A DNA stretch of 64,000 nt from Prinsepia uniflora (GCA_032719365.1 CM064866.1:71497028-71561027), one strand, 5' to 3'; counted from the stretch's first letter, positions 23,350 to 37,009 are shown. Numbers and translations: made by a program. The notes: generated by a model not told the origin, from the sequence alone.

Positions 23350-23895
23350 CTAAACACTCTTCTGGTCAGCTCCAGAAAGTATGTACCTTGCAACATCAGC
23401 ACAGCAAGTGAGCTTATCTGCTTTCTCCTCGGGGATTTCAATGGAGAATTCTTCCTCAAAAGCCATTACAAGCTCCACCCTGTCTAAGCTATCCAGGCTT
23501 AAGTCCTTCTGGAAATCAGCTGTTTCCGTCACCTGTACAGGGGTCAAGTTTCACAATAAGCAAGCACTACTTAACATACATGCTGTGCTCTAATGAACAA
23601 TTACTGATCCATCAATCCATCCAATACTAAATTAAGTAACAAAAACTCCTTCATTAATAATAGACCGGGAAACTAAGAATGAAATGCGTACCTTAGAAGC
23701 ATCAATCTTATCAAATTTCTTCACCAGTCCAACCACTCGGTCCAGTATTTGGTCACTGCTGGCACCTGTTGCTGCACACATGTGGCGGCTCAGAGATTTG
23801 AGCACACCCCCTCTTTCAGCCACCAACAATCCTTCATCTGAACACCCTACTCTCACTCTCACATGCCGCATGATGGAATTTCTAATACTTTGCAT
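23350..23895 (-). CDS. Mitochondrial acyl carrier protein (two coding exons)
   Basis: Predicted coding exons on minus are 23895-23692 and 23532-23350 (donor AAG|GTACGC, acceptor TGTACAG|GTG), giving 128 residues. The N-terminus is Arg-rich and lacks acidic residues for its first 17 positions, typical of a mitochondrial presequence. The C-terminal half holds the carrier motif LSLDSLDRVELVMAFEEEF, with Ser83 in DSLD as the expected 4'-phosphopantetheine attachment site, then the helix-3 segment EKADKLTCCADVARYIL. The ADFQKDLSLDSLD and KLTCC signatures fit the plant mtACP3 type better than mtACP1/2 (from memory of the family). Role: carries growing acyl chains in mitochondrial type II fatty acid synthesis, supplying octanoate for lipoylation. 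It converges on the Ole e 1-like gene with 477 bp between stops. No frameshift or missing residue was seen. Confidence 0.93.
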
Positions 23896-23906
23896 GTTGA
23901 AAAGAT

Positions 23907-24476
23907 CTGAAATCCAATCAAACTCAATTTCAACTCAGCGCATCAACATTGCGAAAATTGACAAATATCAACATGTAAGGAATGCAGCCATAGAGTTTTG
24001 GTTCTCCGGCCAAACCCAACAAAAGAAACTTTTGTAGGAAAATGGCAAAATGCTGAGGTAAAGATGAAAATGGGAACAAATGAATGTGGAACCAAAAGCT
24101 TAAACCATGAGGTAAAAAAGTTCATATAATCCAGGCCAGCTAAAATTAGATTTCTTTGATCAGCCACAAAATGCAGGATTTAGAGCATATGCACTTCTCC
24201 AATCAGAGAAAACAAAACAAGACCATCTGCCACTGCAATTTCAAGCTGACAAAACCCAAGTAGAAAGTAAACACGACAAACGATTTGCAGTAGGTAGTAA
24301 GAAAGTCCCAAATAGAGTCATAGCCCAATTAGCCTAGCCAAGGATCAAATTACAAAAGCCATAAAAAAAAAACTCATTAAATCGACCAGAAAGCACAAAA
24401 CGGTGTTAGACAAAAGCGAAAACAGTATATTGAAATGTGTGGCAAGGTGGTAAGAGTTGGGAAGGGACAAATATAC
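23907..24476 (-). other. Probable 5' UTR intron of the acyl carrier protein gene
   Basis: On minus, donor CCCG|GTATAT at 24476 and acceptor GATTTCAG|ATC at 23907 lie just before the ATG at 23895. The upstream stretch to about 24680 would be the first, non-coding exon and promoter. Inferred from splice-site sequence only. Confidence 0.45.
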
Positions 24477-24699
24477 CGGGAAACAAAGTAAGACTGCTCA
24501 GTCACGAGGCTAGTGCTGTGGCTCGCTATCTGTTTGCTGAAATGCCGCACAGAATACAAATTGTTGAAGCTACGTTGAGCGCTTTTCCCGTTTTTCAGGT
24601 CGATCTAGGGAGTGGCCTTTGTCTAAAGAGGGCTCTACTAGGTTGGATAATGGATAGGCCTGGAGACTGGAGTGGCGGCCGATGAATTTATGAGGGTCA

Positions 24700-26256
24700 T
24701 TGGACCTGCGCGCTTTTTGGATCCTAGTGAATCCATATCAAAAGCCCAACGCTCCCTTCCCTCTCTTTTTACTTTTTTCTTTTACGGTCTTTTTGGATAA
24801 GAAGTTATATCAAATCATAAATTGGGATTTTCATGTAGCTCATAATTTATATGATATTCAAATTGTCATTAATATTGATATTAACGGCTAATAGATATTT
24901 ATAAATTAAATAAATATTAAATATATTATTTAATTATATTAAAATTTTAATAATAATAATAATAATGTTCTCTTTATAATTAATTATTATTAAAATTCAA
25001 TTAATAATAATTACAAAACATATCAATGATCATTAACTCTCAAAGATTCACTATAAATAAAAGTTATCACCTCACTTTCAAGATAATTCAATCGGTTGCT
25101 TTTAAAATTCTTTGTGATTTTTTTCACAGAGCTAACTTAAGTCTCAGAATATTTTTGATTGAACAATCCTTCAGAGCTTCGACCTTACAAACGATAGCTT
25201 CTTACTTGTTGTTTGTAGGATCAAGAAGACTTTTGTAAGTGTGTTCAATTTTTGATTCAACAACTCCAATAATCAATATGATCTTCCCATTTTATAATAA
25301 TTGCATTAAAAGACACATATTATATAATTTAAAAACTTACCATTAAATTGTCATGATAGTGATGGTAGTGATTTCACTATATTTTTAATTTACTTTCAAC
25401 CTAATACGAATAATTAGGTAAAACTTCATTAATTGAGCAAAATTGCGAGGATAATAAACCTAATTATAATGGGTAGTTGATCAACTGAAAACAGTGAGGC
25501 CTAACTTTTGAATTTTTTTTCAAAGGTACACAGAATGAAAGCTTGCTCATTATGAAGAAGCTCAATACAATTTGCGAAAATAATTATTCAGTAATTTTAA
25601 ATTACGTTTTGTTTTAGATTCCACACTTGTATAAACCATACTTCTTTTGTATGCTCCTTATCGTTCTGCCCCCAAAATTTCCTTCGCATCTTTACGTCTT
25701 CTTTCGATCACGAAAGTCTCAGAAAGTTTTCATTATGTGCATGTAGATTTTTCTCTCGTGAACACCCTCCACTGAAGCAACATCAAATTTGTTTGTGCAA
25801 CTTGGAATTACAAGCCGTAAAATTCTCCAGAAATATGACATTCAAATTTTTCTAACGGGATAAGGAACATGAGCTTGATCTTTATGAGCAAGCACACCCC
25901 AATTTACAAAGTTACATGGTATAAAATCTTCAATTTAAGCAAGACATTAGCATTTAAAGTTTAATTTGGGTCTTCCTTTGGTATCAAATAAAATTTAAAA
26001 TAATAATTAAAATTGGAGAGAGAAATAAGAAAACAAATGGTGTCCTCAAAGTATGTTGGAGGTTGTGGGTAAGGGGGGTTAATTAGGTTTTCAATTCGAT
26101 TTTTTACCGAAACTAAAATCAAACGGATTGGAAAACCGATTTCAATTCAATTTGGTTCCCTTCCTCAATTGTAATTTGAACTGAAAAACGATTGAATCGG
26201 TTTGATTTGCTGCTTGATCGCTTTTGCCAAGTTTTTTTCCTGCTTCAATGTAGACA
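24700..26256. other. AT-rich intergenic region
   Basis: No gene supported. It includes an AAT microsatellite near 24948-24966 and, at about 26070-26215, self-complementary ACCGAAAC/AATCGGTTT-type sequence resembling the ends of small DNA transposons; too weak to name. Confidence 0.5.
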
Positions 26257-26758
26257 AGTTGTGTAACGACCCGTCCCAAATTCCATGATTAGATTAGTGA
26301 CTAATCACGATTAGTGAGGTTAATCGGTGATTAGTTAGGCTAAATCGGACGAACGATGCGAAATGACCGTTTTGCCCCTAGTGGTGGCAAAACGTTGACT
26401 TTTCGTTCGGCGCGGTCAAATGGACTTTGACCGATGACCGTGACGTAGTTCGTGACGTCACGAGTTCATAGACAGGTGGCACGTTCAATTCCGACGTTCG
26501 TAGAAGAAGTTATGACGTTCGGAAGCCCAAGGGCATTTTGGTAATTTGGGTGAATAGGAGCAAAATGTTGACTTTTTGACCGAGAGGTACCGTTACGTAG
26601 ATAAGGACGATACGAATCCATAGACAGGCGGCACGTCGAATTTGGACGTTCGACGGCGAGGTTAAGGTTCACGAAAGTTTCGGAATACTATTCCCGGTGA
26701 CACGTTTTACGAGGACCGTTTGTCTTTAGTAGGCCCAGTTACTTTTCAGCAACCAATG

Positions 26759-26782
26759 GATGAGTGACACTTGTCACCCATC
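26759..26782. promoter_or_regulatory. LTR palindrome, copy in D1
   Basis: Arms GATGAGTGACA and TGTCACCCATC (one mismatch), 497 nt from the LTR start. Confidence 0.65.
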
Positions 26783-27699
26783 CACTGGCCCTTAATTCCC
26801 ATACATGCATCGATCATCTTCTTGCTTTCCATTCATCCAAACACCCACCTGCTCTCACCATTTTCTCTCATTCCCGTGCAACCCAAACCCGTCCAAATTG
26901 CACCCAAGACCAGGACAGAAGACCAGGAGGCTAAGGGAGTTGAGGTGGCCGGCCTGGATGGCCAGGGCCGCCATGAACGGCGGCTGGAAGGGACGAACCC
27001 GTGCGGGTACCCGGTTAGTCCGTTTTCAATCCAAATTCCATTTTTATTGTTATGGTTCATTTTTAATGGTTCTAATGAGTCCATTAGGTTTCTGGGGAGT
27101 TGTTATGACGGTTTTGGTGAGGTTTAACGGCTGAGAAGCCGTGGGGGACCGATCGGAAAAATGGGACCGTGAGGTCCATTTCGAACCAAGGGGTTTCAAG
27201 TAGTTTTCTTAGGTTTTAAGGATTGGGTTAGATAGGAAACACAAAAATAGGAATTTAGGAATTGGAATGGAGGAAAACGGATGAAAAATGAGGGAGAAGG
27301 AGGCCTGGACCGGTTACGCCGGTCCAGTTGCAGGGGTACCGGCCGGTCCGGACCGGTTCGATCGCTGGAGCTGGTGGCACTGTGCAGGGCGCGTGAGGCC
27401 CACCCGCAGCTATCAGGACCCACCCCGATTTCACCCCGAAACCCGAGGTAAATCCCGCTCCCGTCTGACTCCTCGACACAACACCCAAGTAAAACTCACT
27501 CAACCCAGTCAGACGCAGGAGTACTTAAATAAAAGATCCCAACGTTATCGTTTACAGAGCATATTACGAAAATACAAGGAAAATAAAAACCGAGAAAGTA
27601 CACGCACACGGAAGACTTTAAACTATTCCGGGATCCCTCACGTAAGTTCTATGCCTCCGACGCTGCCTCGACGTCAAGACCCCGCGCTATCTCCACGAC

Positions 27700-28570
27700 C
27701 TGGAGGGCAGTTTAAAACAGAAAATGTGAGTGGACCATAATGAAAGAAATGTTCTAAAACCATTTATCAGAAAACCGACTTTAACCCTCCGTTTTGAAAA
27801 CCACATGCATAACCAACAGTTAATAAACAAAACCTCATAAGAAACAGAAACACTATAAACAGTTAGAAAAACCAGAGCATGTGAAATTCTCAAACTGTAT
27901 CATTAATCATGAACATGAAATCATCATTTTCTGATCAAACCTGCTGGACCTATCCGAGTCTTTAAACTCCCGAGTCTTTAAACTCAATCCAGGCCTTAAT
28001 CATATCCCAGTCTTTAAACTCCCGAGTCTTTAAACTCAAGGCCTACGGGGGAAATCAATATATCCGAGTCTTTAAACTCCCGAGTCTTTAAACTCAATCC
28101 GGGTCTTTAAACCCAATCCGGCCGGTCCCCCGTCACATATATCCGGGTCTTTAAACCCAATATCCAGATCCAGCAAATCCAATCCCAAAACCATTTGAAA
28201 ACCATTTACCAATCCACATCCAAACCCGAATCCGAAATCACTGGTCCGATACCCTTTCCGGCATCCGGAACCGTCATTCCGAACCCAAATCCGGAGTCCA
28301 CTTTCCAACTTTAACTCCAAACTTCGCTTTCCGAAAATCATTTAATTGCTAAATCATGTTTCAAAATCCCTTTATAAACAGTCAAACTAGTTATCCTTTA
28401 AAAATCCCAAAACCCTGGCATTTTACTCAGAAATCGACATTTCTTGTAAAACGTGCCACAATGTAAAACCAACCAAACATAGTCAATAAACATAGAATCA
28501 TAATCAAAATCATAGAACAATTATGGAAAACAGTTATGCATGCTCGAGTTTAAAGATGGGGTCCACTCAC
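27700..28570 (-). other. Candidate LTR intron (C1)
   Basis: Donor ACT|GTGAGTGGACC at 28570; acceptor GCCCTCCAG|GTCG at 27700; 871 nt. The core is the GTTTAAAGACTC hairpin array at 27955-28165. Confidence 0.5.
27955..28165 (-). repeat. GTTTAAAGAC hairpin minisatellite (C1)
   Basis: 16-18-bp units GAGTTTAAAGACTCGG and GGGTTTAAAGACCCGG (seen on minus). Each unit is a 4-bp stem with a 6-nt loop. Confidence 0.9.
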
Positions 28571-30783
28571 AGTACTGAGCCCTACTCGCGTCCTGAACGT
28601 CCAGCACGTTCCTCGGCTTCCTCGGGAAATCCCGATCCTGTCAACAATCACCAAAATACGTCACTAACACGTCTACGAAGGGTCACCTAAATTCCCTCAA
28701 CATTCCCCGAATCCTAAACGTAATAACCCGGGACCCTAAACCTTCACCCTTGCCGAACTAAACTCAAACGACGTCCGATTGACTCGAAACCAACTCCATT
28801 GAACTCACCATAACTCCTAGACCAAAAACTATGTTGACCGTTTTCCCCATCGCCGCCGCACGCGCCCCCACGCGCCGCCCAAAGTGGCTGCGCGTGGCCC
28901 GCACGCGCTGCTACAGTACCCCATCCTTCCTCGAGAAAACCCGGTTCGCACCAGAACTTGAACCGGCCGCTGCAACGTGGACCGGCGAGACTGGTTCTCC
29001 TTCTTCCGTCCACCAAATCGGCTCCTTTCTACACCAACAACATCGTCCTTCTCTAGGCTACCTATTCCCGTACTTCACTCACCTCGACTCACCCTAAAAC
29101 TCGTCGACTGAAACTCGAAACCAGACGGCCAAGCTCCCCTGCTTCACGATCCAGCCACTCCGGCCACCCCCCGTCACGGTGACCGTCCCAGACTCCTCCT
29201 TGGACCTCACTGAACCCAAACCAACCCTCCTAGACCTTCGACTCAGCCCCAACTCGACGACTCTCCGCTTGAACCCACGGCCAAAACAGAGCACCCAATT
29301 ACCCCTGTCGTTCCATCCACCGCCGTGTACCTCCCCGTCACGGTAGCACACGCAGTCGAAGCTTGGGACCTCCCTGAGTCTCACTCTAACCTCCAATTCC
29401 CTCAACTTGACCTCTAGACTCACGACTTAGCTTCTAATCCCAAACGACAAAATAGAGCAAAGACACGGGGGTGAGGATTTACCTGTCCTCCTGCCGCCGT
29501 CATGAGCTCAGCCGTGAGGTAGTAGCTCCTCCTGTCTTCCTCCGTCCTCTGAGCACTTCCCTTAACCTCGAGTGATCGATCACGGCTGTACCACCACTAC
29601 AAGCCCTCAGTCTTCACTGTATTCCTCTCTGAGTTTCCCCCTGAACTCTCAACTCACACACCACGATTCCTCACCTCCCAAACCACTCACCAGCTTCCCT
29701 TCGACCTCCCGTCCCTCACTCACTCACCAGAACTCATCAGCACACACCATCACCCTCGATCACCCCTCAATTGCCCTCACGATCTCCCTCTGTTTTCTGA
29801 ACCAACACGAACACACATACACGGGTGCACCCCAATTAATTGGGCCGTGAATGCACAGGATTGCACCAGAAGCCTCTAGTCCAGTGCCACATGTCACAAT
29901 CCACTCCCTTTCTCTCACACCTGGCCCAACCTCAGCCGTCCATTCCTTCTCTCTCTGCACAAATCCCAATGTGCAGAAAGACCAAATTACCCTTCCTTTT
30001 AACTCTTATTTACAGTTTTGCCACTAACTTCCTAGACCCATATCTCTCGCCTCGTAAGTCCGATGAATACGTGCCGCCTGTCATCGAACTCAAGACGACA
30101 AGAACTATCTAACCATCCTAGGTCAACGTGCCAAAACCCGAGTCTATAAAAAGTCAACTATTCCCCCCTTTACGGTTAGGCTCTCAACCTTCCGACCATC
30201 ACAACTTCCTCCTCGGATGTCGGAATTGGGCGTGCCACCTGCCTATGGATTCGTGACATCCTAAACTACGTCCTGGTCACTGGTCAACACCCAGTTGACC
30301 ACCTAAACTAAAAGTCAACGTTTTTGCCCGAACCGGGGGCAAAATTGTCATTCTACACTAATGACCTTATCGGAACCACCTAACCGCCACTTAACCTCAC
30401 TAATCACACCTTAATCAGGCTACTAATCCCGGCTCTCGGAACGGGTTGTTACAGCAGCCACTTCAGGCGGCGCGTCCGGGCGCGTGGGGGAGATTTTGGG
30501 GAAGGTTCCAACATGTAATTTCATCTATTCGATGTAACGAACATTTTGGGACTGGTTTCGAGTCGATCGGACACCGTCTCGATATATTTCGGGGCATCGG
30601 AAGGTTTAGGTTCGGTTTTAAAAATAGTTAGAAATTCCGGAAAATTACGGGGCTTTAGTGAGGGGTTATATAAGTAGTTAGTAACTTTCTATTAAAATTT
30701 GGACAGGTTTGGAAGTCCCGGTGACGGTGATTGGCTCGGGGAGCCATATGGCACGCGTATCGAGGCGCGGCTTCGGACGGTCT

Positions 30784-32044
30784 GTGAGTGGACCTTGTTT
30801 TCTAAATTGGTGCATGCATAAATGTTTATTATATGTTTTAAATACTTGTTTGTGATGCCATGAGTGCATTTGGATGTGTGGTTACGTATAGGCACGTATT
30901 CGAGGTTTCGGCCCTATACGGTGCCTATATGGGGCTGTATGTCTTTACTGGTCTAAATGAAATGGTTTTGTATTTACAAATGGATTATGAATATGATTTT
31001 ATGATGTTGATTTGGATGCTTGTGATTTATATGGTTTCACGTATTTCGAGGCGATTTACGTGCTTGCACGTAAATCGAAATTCCTGTTTTACTCTGATTT
31101 TCCATTCTTATGGTTTTGGAAATAGTTTAATGAAATGGTTTTGGATTTGAAAAGGTAAACTCGGGTTCGAGACCCATTTGCTTTACGGAATCGGGCCGGA
31201 GGCCCAATTGGTTTACGATTCGGACTTGAGGTCCAGTTTCTTTGTGGATTCAGGCCTAGCACCCAGTTATGTATTACAAATGGTTTTTATGGTTCATGAC
31301 GGTTTATGGGAATCGGCATGAACCCTTCAAATGGTTTTTACGGGTCATGACGGTTTATGGGAACCGGCATGAACCCATGAAACAATTTTATGGATTATGA
31401 CGGCTTATGGAGGTCGGGCATGAATCCTGGAAAGGTTTAAAGAATGATTTCAAAAGGTTCTTCATATTCCATCCTTTATATATGATTGTCTCCTCCGGGG
31501 AGGGTCGTTGGCCTGGGTGGACCCCGGAGTAATCACGGAGCACTAGCTGAGTGGAGTCGCCCCCAGTTGGGTTCCTTACTCTCAGGATGGGCATGGTTCG
31601 TTACCTCCAGGGAGGGTCATTGATCTACGGACATTGACCTGGGTGGACCCTGGAGAGACTTGGGTTTGAGACCCCGGTTAGCACACGTATAGCTTTATTT
31701 TACCGTGACAGGTTCTGGATATGAATATAATGGATAAACATGATTTAAATTGGTTTGGGAAATTATGTTTTATGATGATAAATGGTTTTGGGCTGAGATC
31801 CCACATATGTTTACTGTGTTATGGTTTTCTGTAAATGGTTTTGGGCAGGAGCCCGTAGAACTTGTATTTATAGAATTTGGGGCTGAGACCCTAATTATGG
31901 TTGTTTAAACTTATGTGTTTGGATAAATGGTTTTACTATGCATGCATGCTTTTTAGTGGAGGGTATAAAGGTCTTTTATAGAAATGTTTTTATAAATTCT
32001 TTATTTTGTCCACTCACAGTCTTTCTGTTTTTAATACCCTTCAG
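30784..32044 (+). other. Candidate LTR intron (D1)
   Basis: Donor GGTCT|GTGAGTGGAC at 30784; decamer GTCCACTCAC at about 32009; then a T-rich tract and CCCTTCAG|GTTGG at 32044. The putative branch A is about 28 nt before the AG, within the usual plant range. Confidence 0.55.
31280..31430 (+). repeat. ~50-bp repeats CATGACGGTTTATGGGAACCGGCATGAA (D1)
   Basis: Three diverged units with a GGTT...AACC inner stem and TCATG...CATGA outer stem. Confidence 0.8.
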
Positions 32045-32228
32045 GTTGGATACGGTGTGGACTGTAGCAAAGATCGAGATATCACATACCTCCTCCGGAT
32101 CCTGGCGTACTCTGATAGCCCTGGAGGGCAAAGGTTGGAAATATCCCTTGTCTGACACTTCGTGTCAGACGGGAGCAGGGTCATCCCGCACTAATCCCGG
32201 GGGGATTGGGATGGGTCCTGTCAAGTTG

Positions 32229-32897
32229 TCCTTCAATTCATTACCATCCTTCAACTGAAAGCAGGTGTTGTACCCAATTAAAACATACACAAATCAACAT
32301 CTACCAAATTCTCAGGATAATGCAGGAAGAAATTCAACCAAAATCTACCAAAATTAGGCAGATATCCAACCAAAATTAAAACCAACAGAAGTCCAATTCT
32401 ACATACAATATGACCATAAAAATAATCAAATAAACATTCAACCATCACAAAAATCTTGAATAATCAGCCAAAACATGTATTCAAATTAAAGAAAAATTCA
32501 ATGAAATTAAAACGAAATTGAAGGAGAAACATGAGGTCTTGAAAAAGAGATGGAGGCATGAGGATTCGATTGAGATTGAGGGTTTGGTTCAGTAGTGAGG
32601 CTTGAGTGGGTTTGATGCGGCAATGACGCTTGAGTGGGTCTGATGAAATTGATGTGGCGATGTGGCAGTGATGCATGTGTACGAGTCGTGAGGCGTTGAG
32701 AGTGAGGGAGATGAGGCACGCATGCGTGAGGTGCGGGGCGGAGAAGATGGTTGGCGGTGTGAGTCAGTGATAATGGGTGCAACTGCGTGCGTGAAATGGC
32801 ATCCGAGACTCTGATGCAGTCCGAATCGATGAGGATGAAGCGTGAGGGTCACTCCGATTATATCAAACATGAGAGGGAAATGGAGATTCAGTAAGTG
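32229..32897. other. Unassigned sequence between D1 and F
   Basis: A/C-rich then GT-rich; no gene, LTR terminus or recognisable repeat seen. Confidence 0.5.
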
Positions 32898-34116
32898 TGA
32901 CATACCCCGACCCAAAATATCCGTTTAAGGCACGTAGATCAAAGCGTGTTGGCCAAAACCTAGACGAAGACGTCCAAATGACGAAGACGTCCAAATGACA
33001 AAGTCATGAAAATTAAAACGATGTGTATTAACATGTCGAGCGAAGCCTATCCAGTAAAAATCGAATACCCTTCACTCTACTGTGGAAGCATAGAGCATGG
33101 ATGTACATAATTTAGTGATCATACATAAAGATTCTACCTGCTGATACCCGAATATACCTTCAACTTCACTTCACTCCGTGCCCAGGAATGAGTGTCAGAG
33201 CAACAACCATACTCCTCGAAGAACATGCACACCATAGGAACCTGAGGGGTTTAAAATACAAAGGATAACTGGGCCTAGTGGTTATTTCAATGTAAAACAA
33301 ATAGCAATAAATCATTGTTAACCCCTTGTTTTATAGATAAAACCCCAAAACAGTATAATATACTTGCACGTAATACGAGACATAAAATAACGTCCACAAG
33401 TCATAAATAACACATAAGTACAAATGAGCCATGCAAAGACTAATCATATATCTCGAGTATTAACCCACATCACATTGTTCATGAGTCGCCTCAAGTCTTA
33501 TACTTGGAATATATACATAGCGAGGTATCCTGCTAGCGAACCACGACCATGTGAAAGATTGGGTTCAAAGCACCGTCACCACGAGTTCCTTAGAGCTCGG
33601 GAATAGGACTGGCGTTTTTTAACTAGTATAGCTAGCAGCGCGGGTGAACGATCACGTGGAGGTCTGGTCTGTGGCCTATAGACGAGTACTAGATACCAGC
33701 AACTCCTAAGTGGGTTCTACTATCTCAACCTCATACATGTCCCGGAGGCTCTCATGTAATGCAATGTATGACTCGATACATACAACTATGCGTACATACC
33801 ACATTACCGTAGAGAAACATAACCAGATATACATAGTCGCTATTCCTCATAATCATATACCACAACCATCACAAATAAATCATGCATGCTCAATCAAATA
33901 TAAATGTGCAAACATAGTAAAACGTGCGAGTATTAAACAATATAAAACATAGGTTTAAGGAAGAGGGCCCACTGACAGGACCCACCCTCAATCCCCCGGG
34001 ATTAAGGGCTAAGTCGTGCTCCCGTCTAACTTACGTGTGACATGAAGGCTAAACCGACATCCAACCTCCATGTGATGTCTCCGTCTCTCTCGACCAACAG
34101 CCCGCACTGCAACAAC

Positions 34117-35086
34117 CTGAAGGGTATCGAAAACATGAAAAGTCTGTGAGTGGATAAAAAGAAAGTATAAGTTCAAAAACAGTTATCAGAAAACACCATT
34201 TATACCCTTCATTTAAAACCAATGCATGCATATATAATTCATGTCATGAAATCATTTAATATCCAATACCATTAACGAAAACCATTCTTGAAAACCTGAA
34301 TCAAATCCGTTAATCAAACCCGGGACCTCAGCCCAAAATCACAAATCAATCTCAAATACGGGAACTCAGTCCCAAAACTCATCAAATCCAGTTCATCCGG
34401 GCCATTGCCCAAAACATCTAAAAACCAGTGAAAAACATCAATCATGCGAGTTTGTTGGATCTCAAGTGCGCCAGAGTCTTTAAACTCAAAACCATGCGCA
34501 ATAATTAGGCCTTTCCGGGATATCAACGAGTCTTTAAACTCAAAACACAATCAACAGGCCTCGGGGGGGTATCCCAATCACCGAGTCTTTAAACTCAAAA
34601 CATATCAATCCAAGGCCCTCCCCTCGTCAATCAACCGAGTCTTTAAACTCAAAACCAGATCCAACGGGTTTTTTTTTTTCCTTTTTCCGAGTCTTTAAAC
34701 CCAAAACCATTTTTCCAAGCAAGAGTGAAAACCACAGAAAATCCTTATCCGAATTCGTAACAATGATTTCGTAAGCTAGCATCCGGAACCATCATCCCGA
34801 ACCCAAATCTAGACTTTCCTTTCTAAGTCTCAAAACCAAATCCGAAATCTCATTTCAAATCATTGAAATCAAATCATATTCCAAATCCCGAAATCAAATC
34901 ATCAAAATCATGCTCAAGTCACAATAGTAATCGAAATCTCGTAAAACGTGAAATTTCGTAAATATCTCGAAAAATGTGTAAAACCGTAAACCATCAAGAT
35001 CATAAATCAAATCATAGAATCGCGTATACAAATCATATAAAAACATATATGCATGCATCATAAATTCGAAAGTATAGTCCACTCAC
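34117..35086 (-). other. Candidate LTR intron (E1)
   Basis: Donor GTCT|GTGAGTGGAC at 35086 and acceptor CCCTTCAG|GTTG at 34117; 970 nt. The pairing decamer is ATCCACTCAC, one end mismatch. Confidence 0.5.
34460..34710 (-). repeat. GTTTAAAGACTC hairpin minisatellite (E1)
   Basis: Five or more dispersed units. The last one, at about 34687, has GGGT on one arm and ACTC on the other, a G-U pairing intermediate between the two unit types. Confidence 0.85.
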
Positions 35087-37009
35087 AGACCATAGCGTCG
35101 TCGCCTCGATACGCGCGCACTTATGCCGTTCCCGACCAATCCACTATCACCGGCTTTCCCGAACCTGTCCAAATCCCAATATAAGGTCACTAACTACTTC
35201 ACAATGGTCATACTTAAGCCCCGTAATTTTTCCAAATTTTTAACTATTTTTAACCTAGGCCTAAAACCTTCGGACATCCCGAAACATATCGAGACCATGT
35301 ATGATCGACTCGAAACCAGTCTTAAAATGTTCGTTACATCGAATAATTTAAAAGTCATGTCGAAAAATTCCCCAAAAGGAGTCCCACGCGCCCTCACACG
35401 CCGCCCAAAGGGGCTGCGCGTGGGAGCCACGCGCCTACTGTTCATCGTCTTATTCCTTACGTCAGACCCGATCTAAACCGGTTTGGACCGGCCCAGTTCG
35501 ATCGAACCGGCGGTCACGGTTCAGGGTTTACTTCCAGTCTGATTTGAATCCTTTTTCTTCCAATCATTTCGTCCTTCCATATCTAATTGTTTCCTATAAG
35601 CAGATCATAAATTTAAAGTTAGAGATGTACCTTCTTGATAGAGTAAAAACCGTCGACTTCCTGCTCCCTGTTCTCGTGCTTCCCGACCACCATTCCTCCT
35701 CTTTTCAAGCTCAACACCCTTGTCTTAACGTCCTAAACCTTACCTGATCAACTAATAAGGTTATTGGCTGTCAACTAATGGCAATAGTAACTTACCACCC
35801 TTTTTTCAGCCTCGAACCAGGCTATTTGATTTCCTAGGCCTCTAGTAACACCTTCCATCCCTTAGAATCGATCAACATCCAGGAAATCAAACGTTATCAA
35901 TTTTTCAAATTTCCAACAAAACTCATGGTTTCGACACCCCTTAACTGTCGTGCTCCATCACGACTTCCACCGTCCACCTCTCACCCTCCTTAAAAGTTTT
36001 CCTTCATGGATCATGGGTTAGGGAAGAAAATTATTCGTGTTGGTGTAAGAATGGACATTCAACCCTTCTTTTTCATTCTATTTTCCTCCCTAAACCCGTG
36101 CAACCAAAAATCACCCTTCTTAATTTGAACAAAGGTGGCTTACAGGGTTCTACGACCCTCCAGAGAAGGGACATGTGTCCCACATCCAGAGGGCACCAAT
36201 CCCAAGAATAGCCAAGTGTCACAAATGCACTGGCACAGATCCCCATGTGAAAATTGACCAATTTACCCTTGCCATGCAAAATTACCATTTTACCCCTTGT
36301 ACACTAGGACCAATAATGAAGTCATCCAGCGAACAATGATAGTGTGCCGCCTGTCGGTGAATTCAGGAGATCGAGATCTACCTAACGGTCCTCGAATTAC
36401 GTAAAAAGTCTATGTCGTTTGAAAATTCAACAAATTGCCCTTTTTAACTAAATTACCAAATTACCCTTGAACTTCCGAACATCACAACTTCTTCCTCGAA
36501 TGTCGGAATCGGACGTGCCACCTGTATATGAATTTGTGACGTCCCGAACTACGCCACGGTCATCGGTCAAAGTTCCTTTGACTGCCCAAAAGAAAAGCCA
36601 ACATTTTTACCCATTCCAAGGGCAAAATTGTCATTTTGCACAGTCTGTCCGAACACATCCAACTAATCACCGATTAACTTCACTAATCCGTCATTAACAA
36701 CTAATCTAATCTCGATTTCCAAGATGGGTCGTTACACCCACTCACACTGGTCGGGGAGTTGGATCAACTGACAAATCCTATCAACTGCATCTTCCCAACC
36801 GTATCGGTCGTACGAGACCATTAACCAACACCAAAGTTACTTTACTTTCAAAATTTACCCTTAAATCCTTTAAGAGTGGCCCAAAATGACTTAGAATCAC
36901 CCTACAAGAACTTAAATGTGTTTAGGTAATGTTCCAAGCCCAAAGGGCAGCACTTTTACGTAGCCCTCACCATTTCGCCCAAAAACCTATGGGTTTATAG
37001 AGGCCCGAT

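Larger units (their letters stand above)
27411..30453 (-). mobile_element. Solo LTR C1, nested in D1
   Basis: On + it runs from TATCAGGACCC (terminal TG mutated to TA) to GGGTTGTTACA. Exact target duplication GCAGC (27406-27410 and 30454-30458). Removing it restores the CGCAGCCACTTCAGG sequence seen intact in D2. Confidence 0.93.
26262..32223 (+). mobile_element. Solo LTR D1 (contains C1)
   Basis: Starts TGTAACGACCCG and ends GGGTCCTGTCA. Exact target duplication AGTTG (26257-26261 and 32224-32228). Without the nested C1 it is about 2.9 kb, matching D2 at 47757. No internal region or second LTR is present, so it is the product of LTR-LTR recombination. Confidence 0.93.
33973..36736 (-). mobile_element. 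Solo LTR E1
   Basis: TGACAGGACCC to GGGTCGTTACA on +, 2764 bp, exact target duplication CCCAC (33968-33972 and 36737-36741). The insertion point is inside F's CCACTCAC decamer. Confidence 0.92.

Noticed and set aside
27288..27740. 150-residue open frame on plus
   Set aside because: It crosses the D1/C1 insertion junction at 27410/27411 and has no domain.
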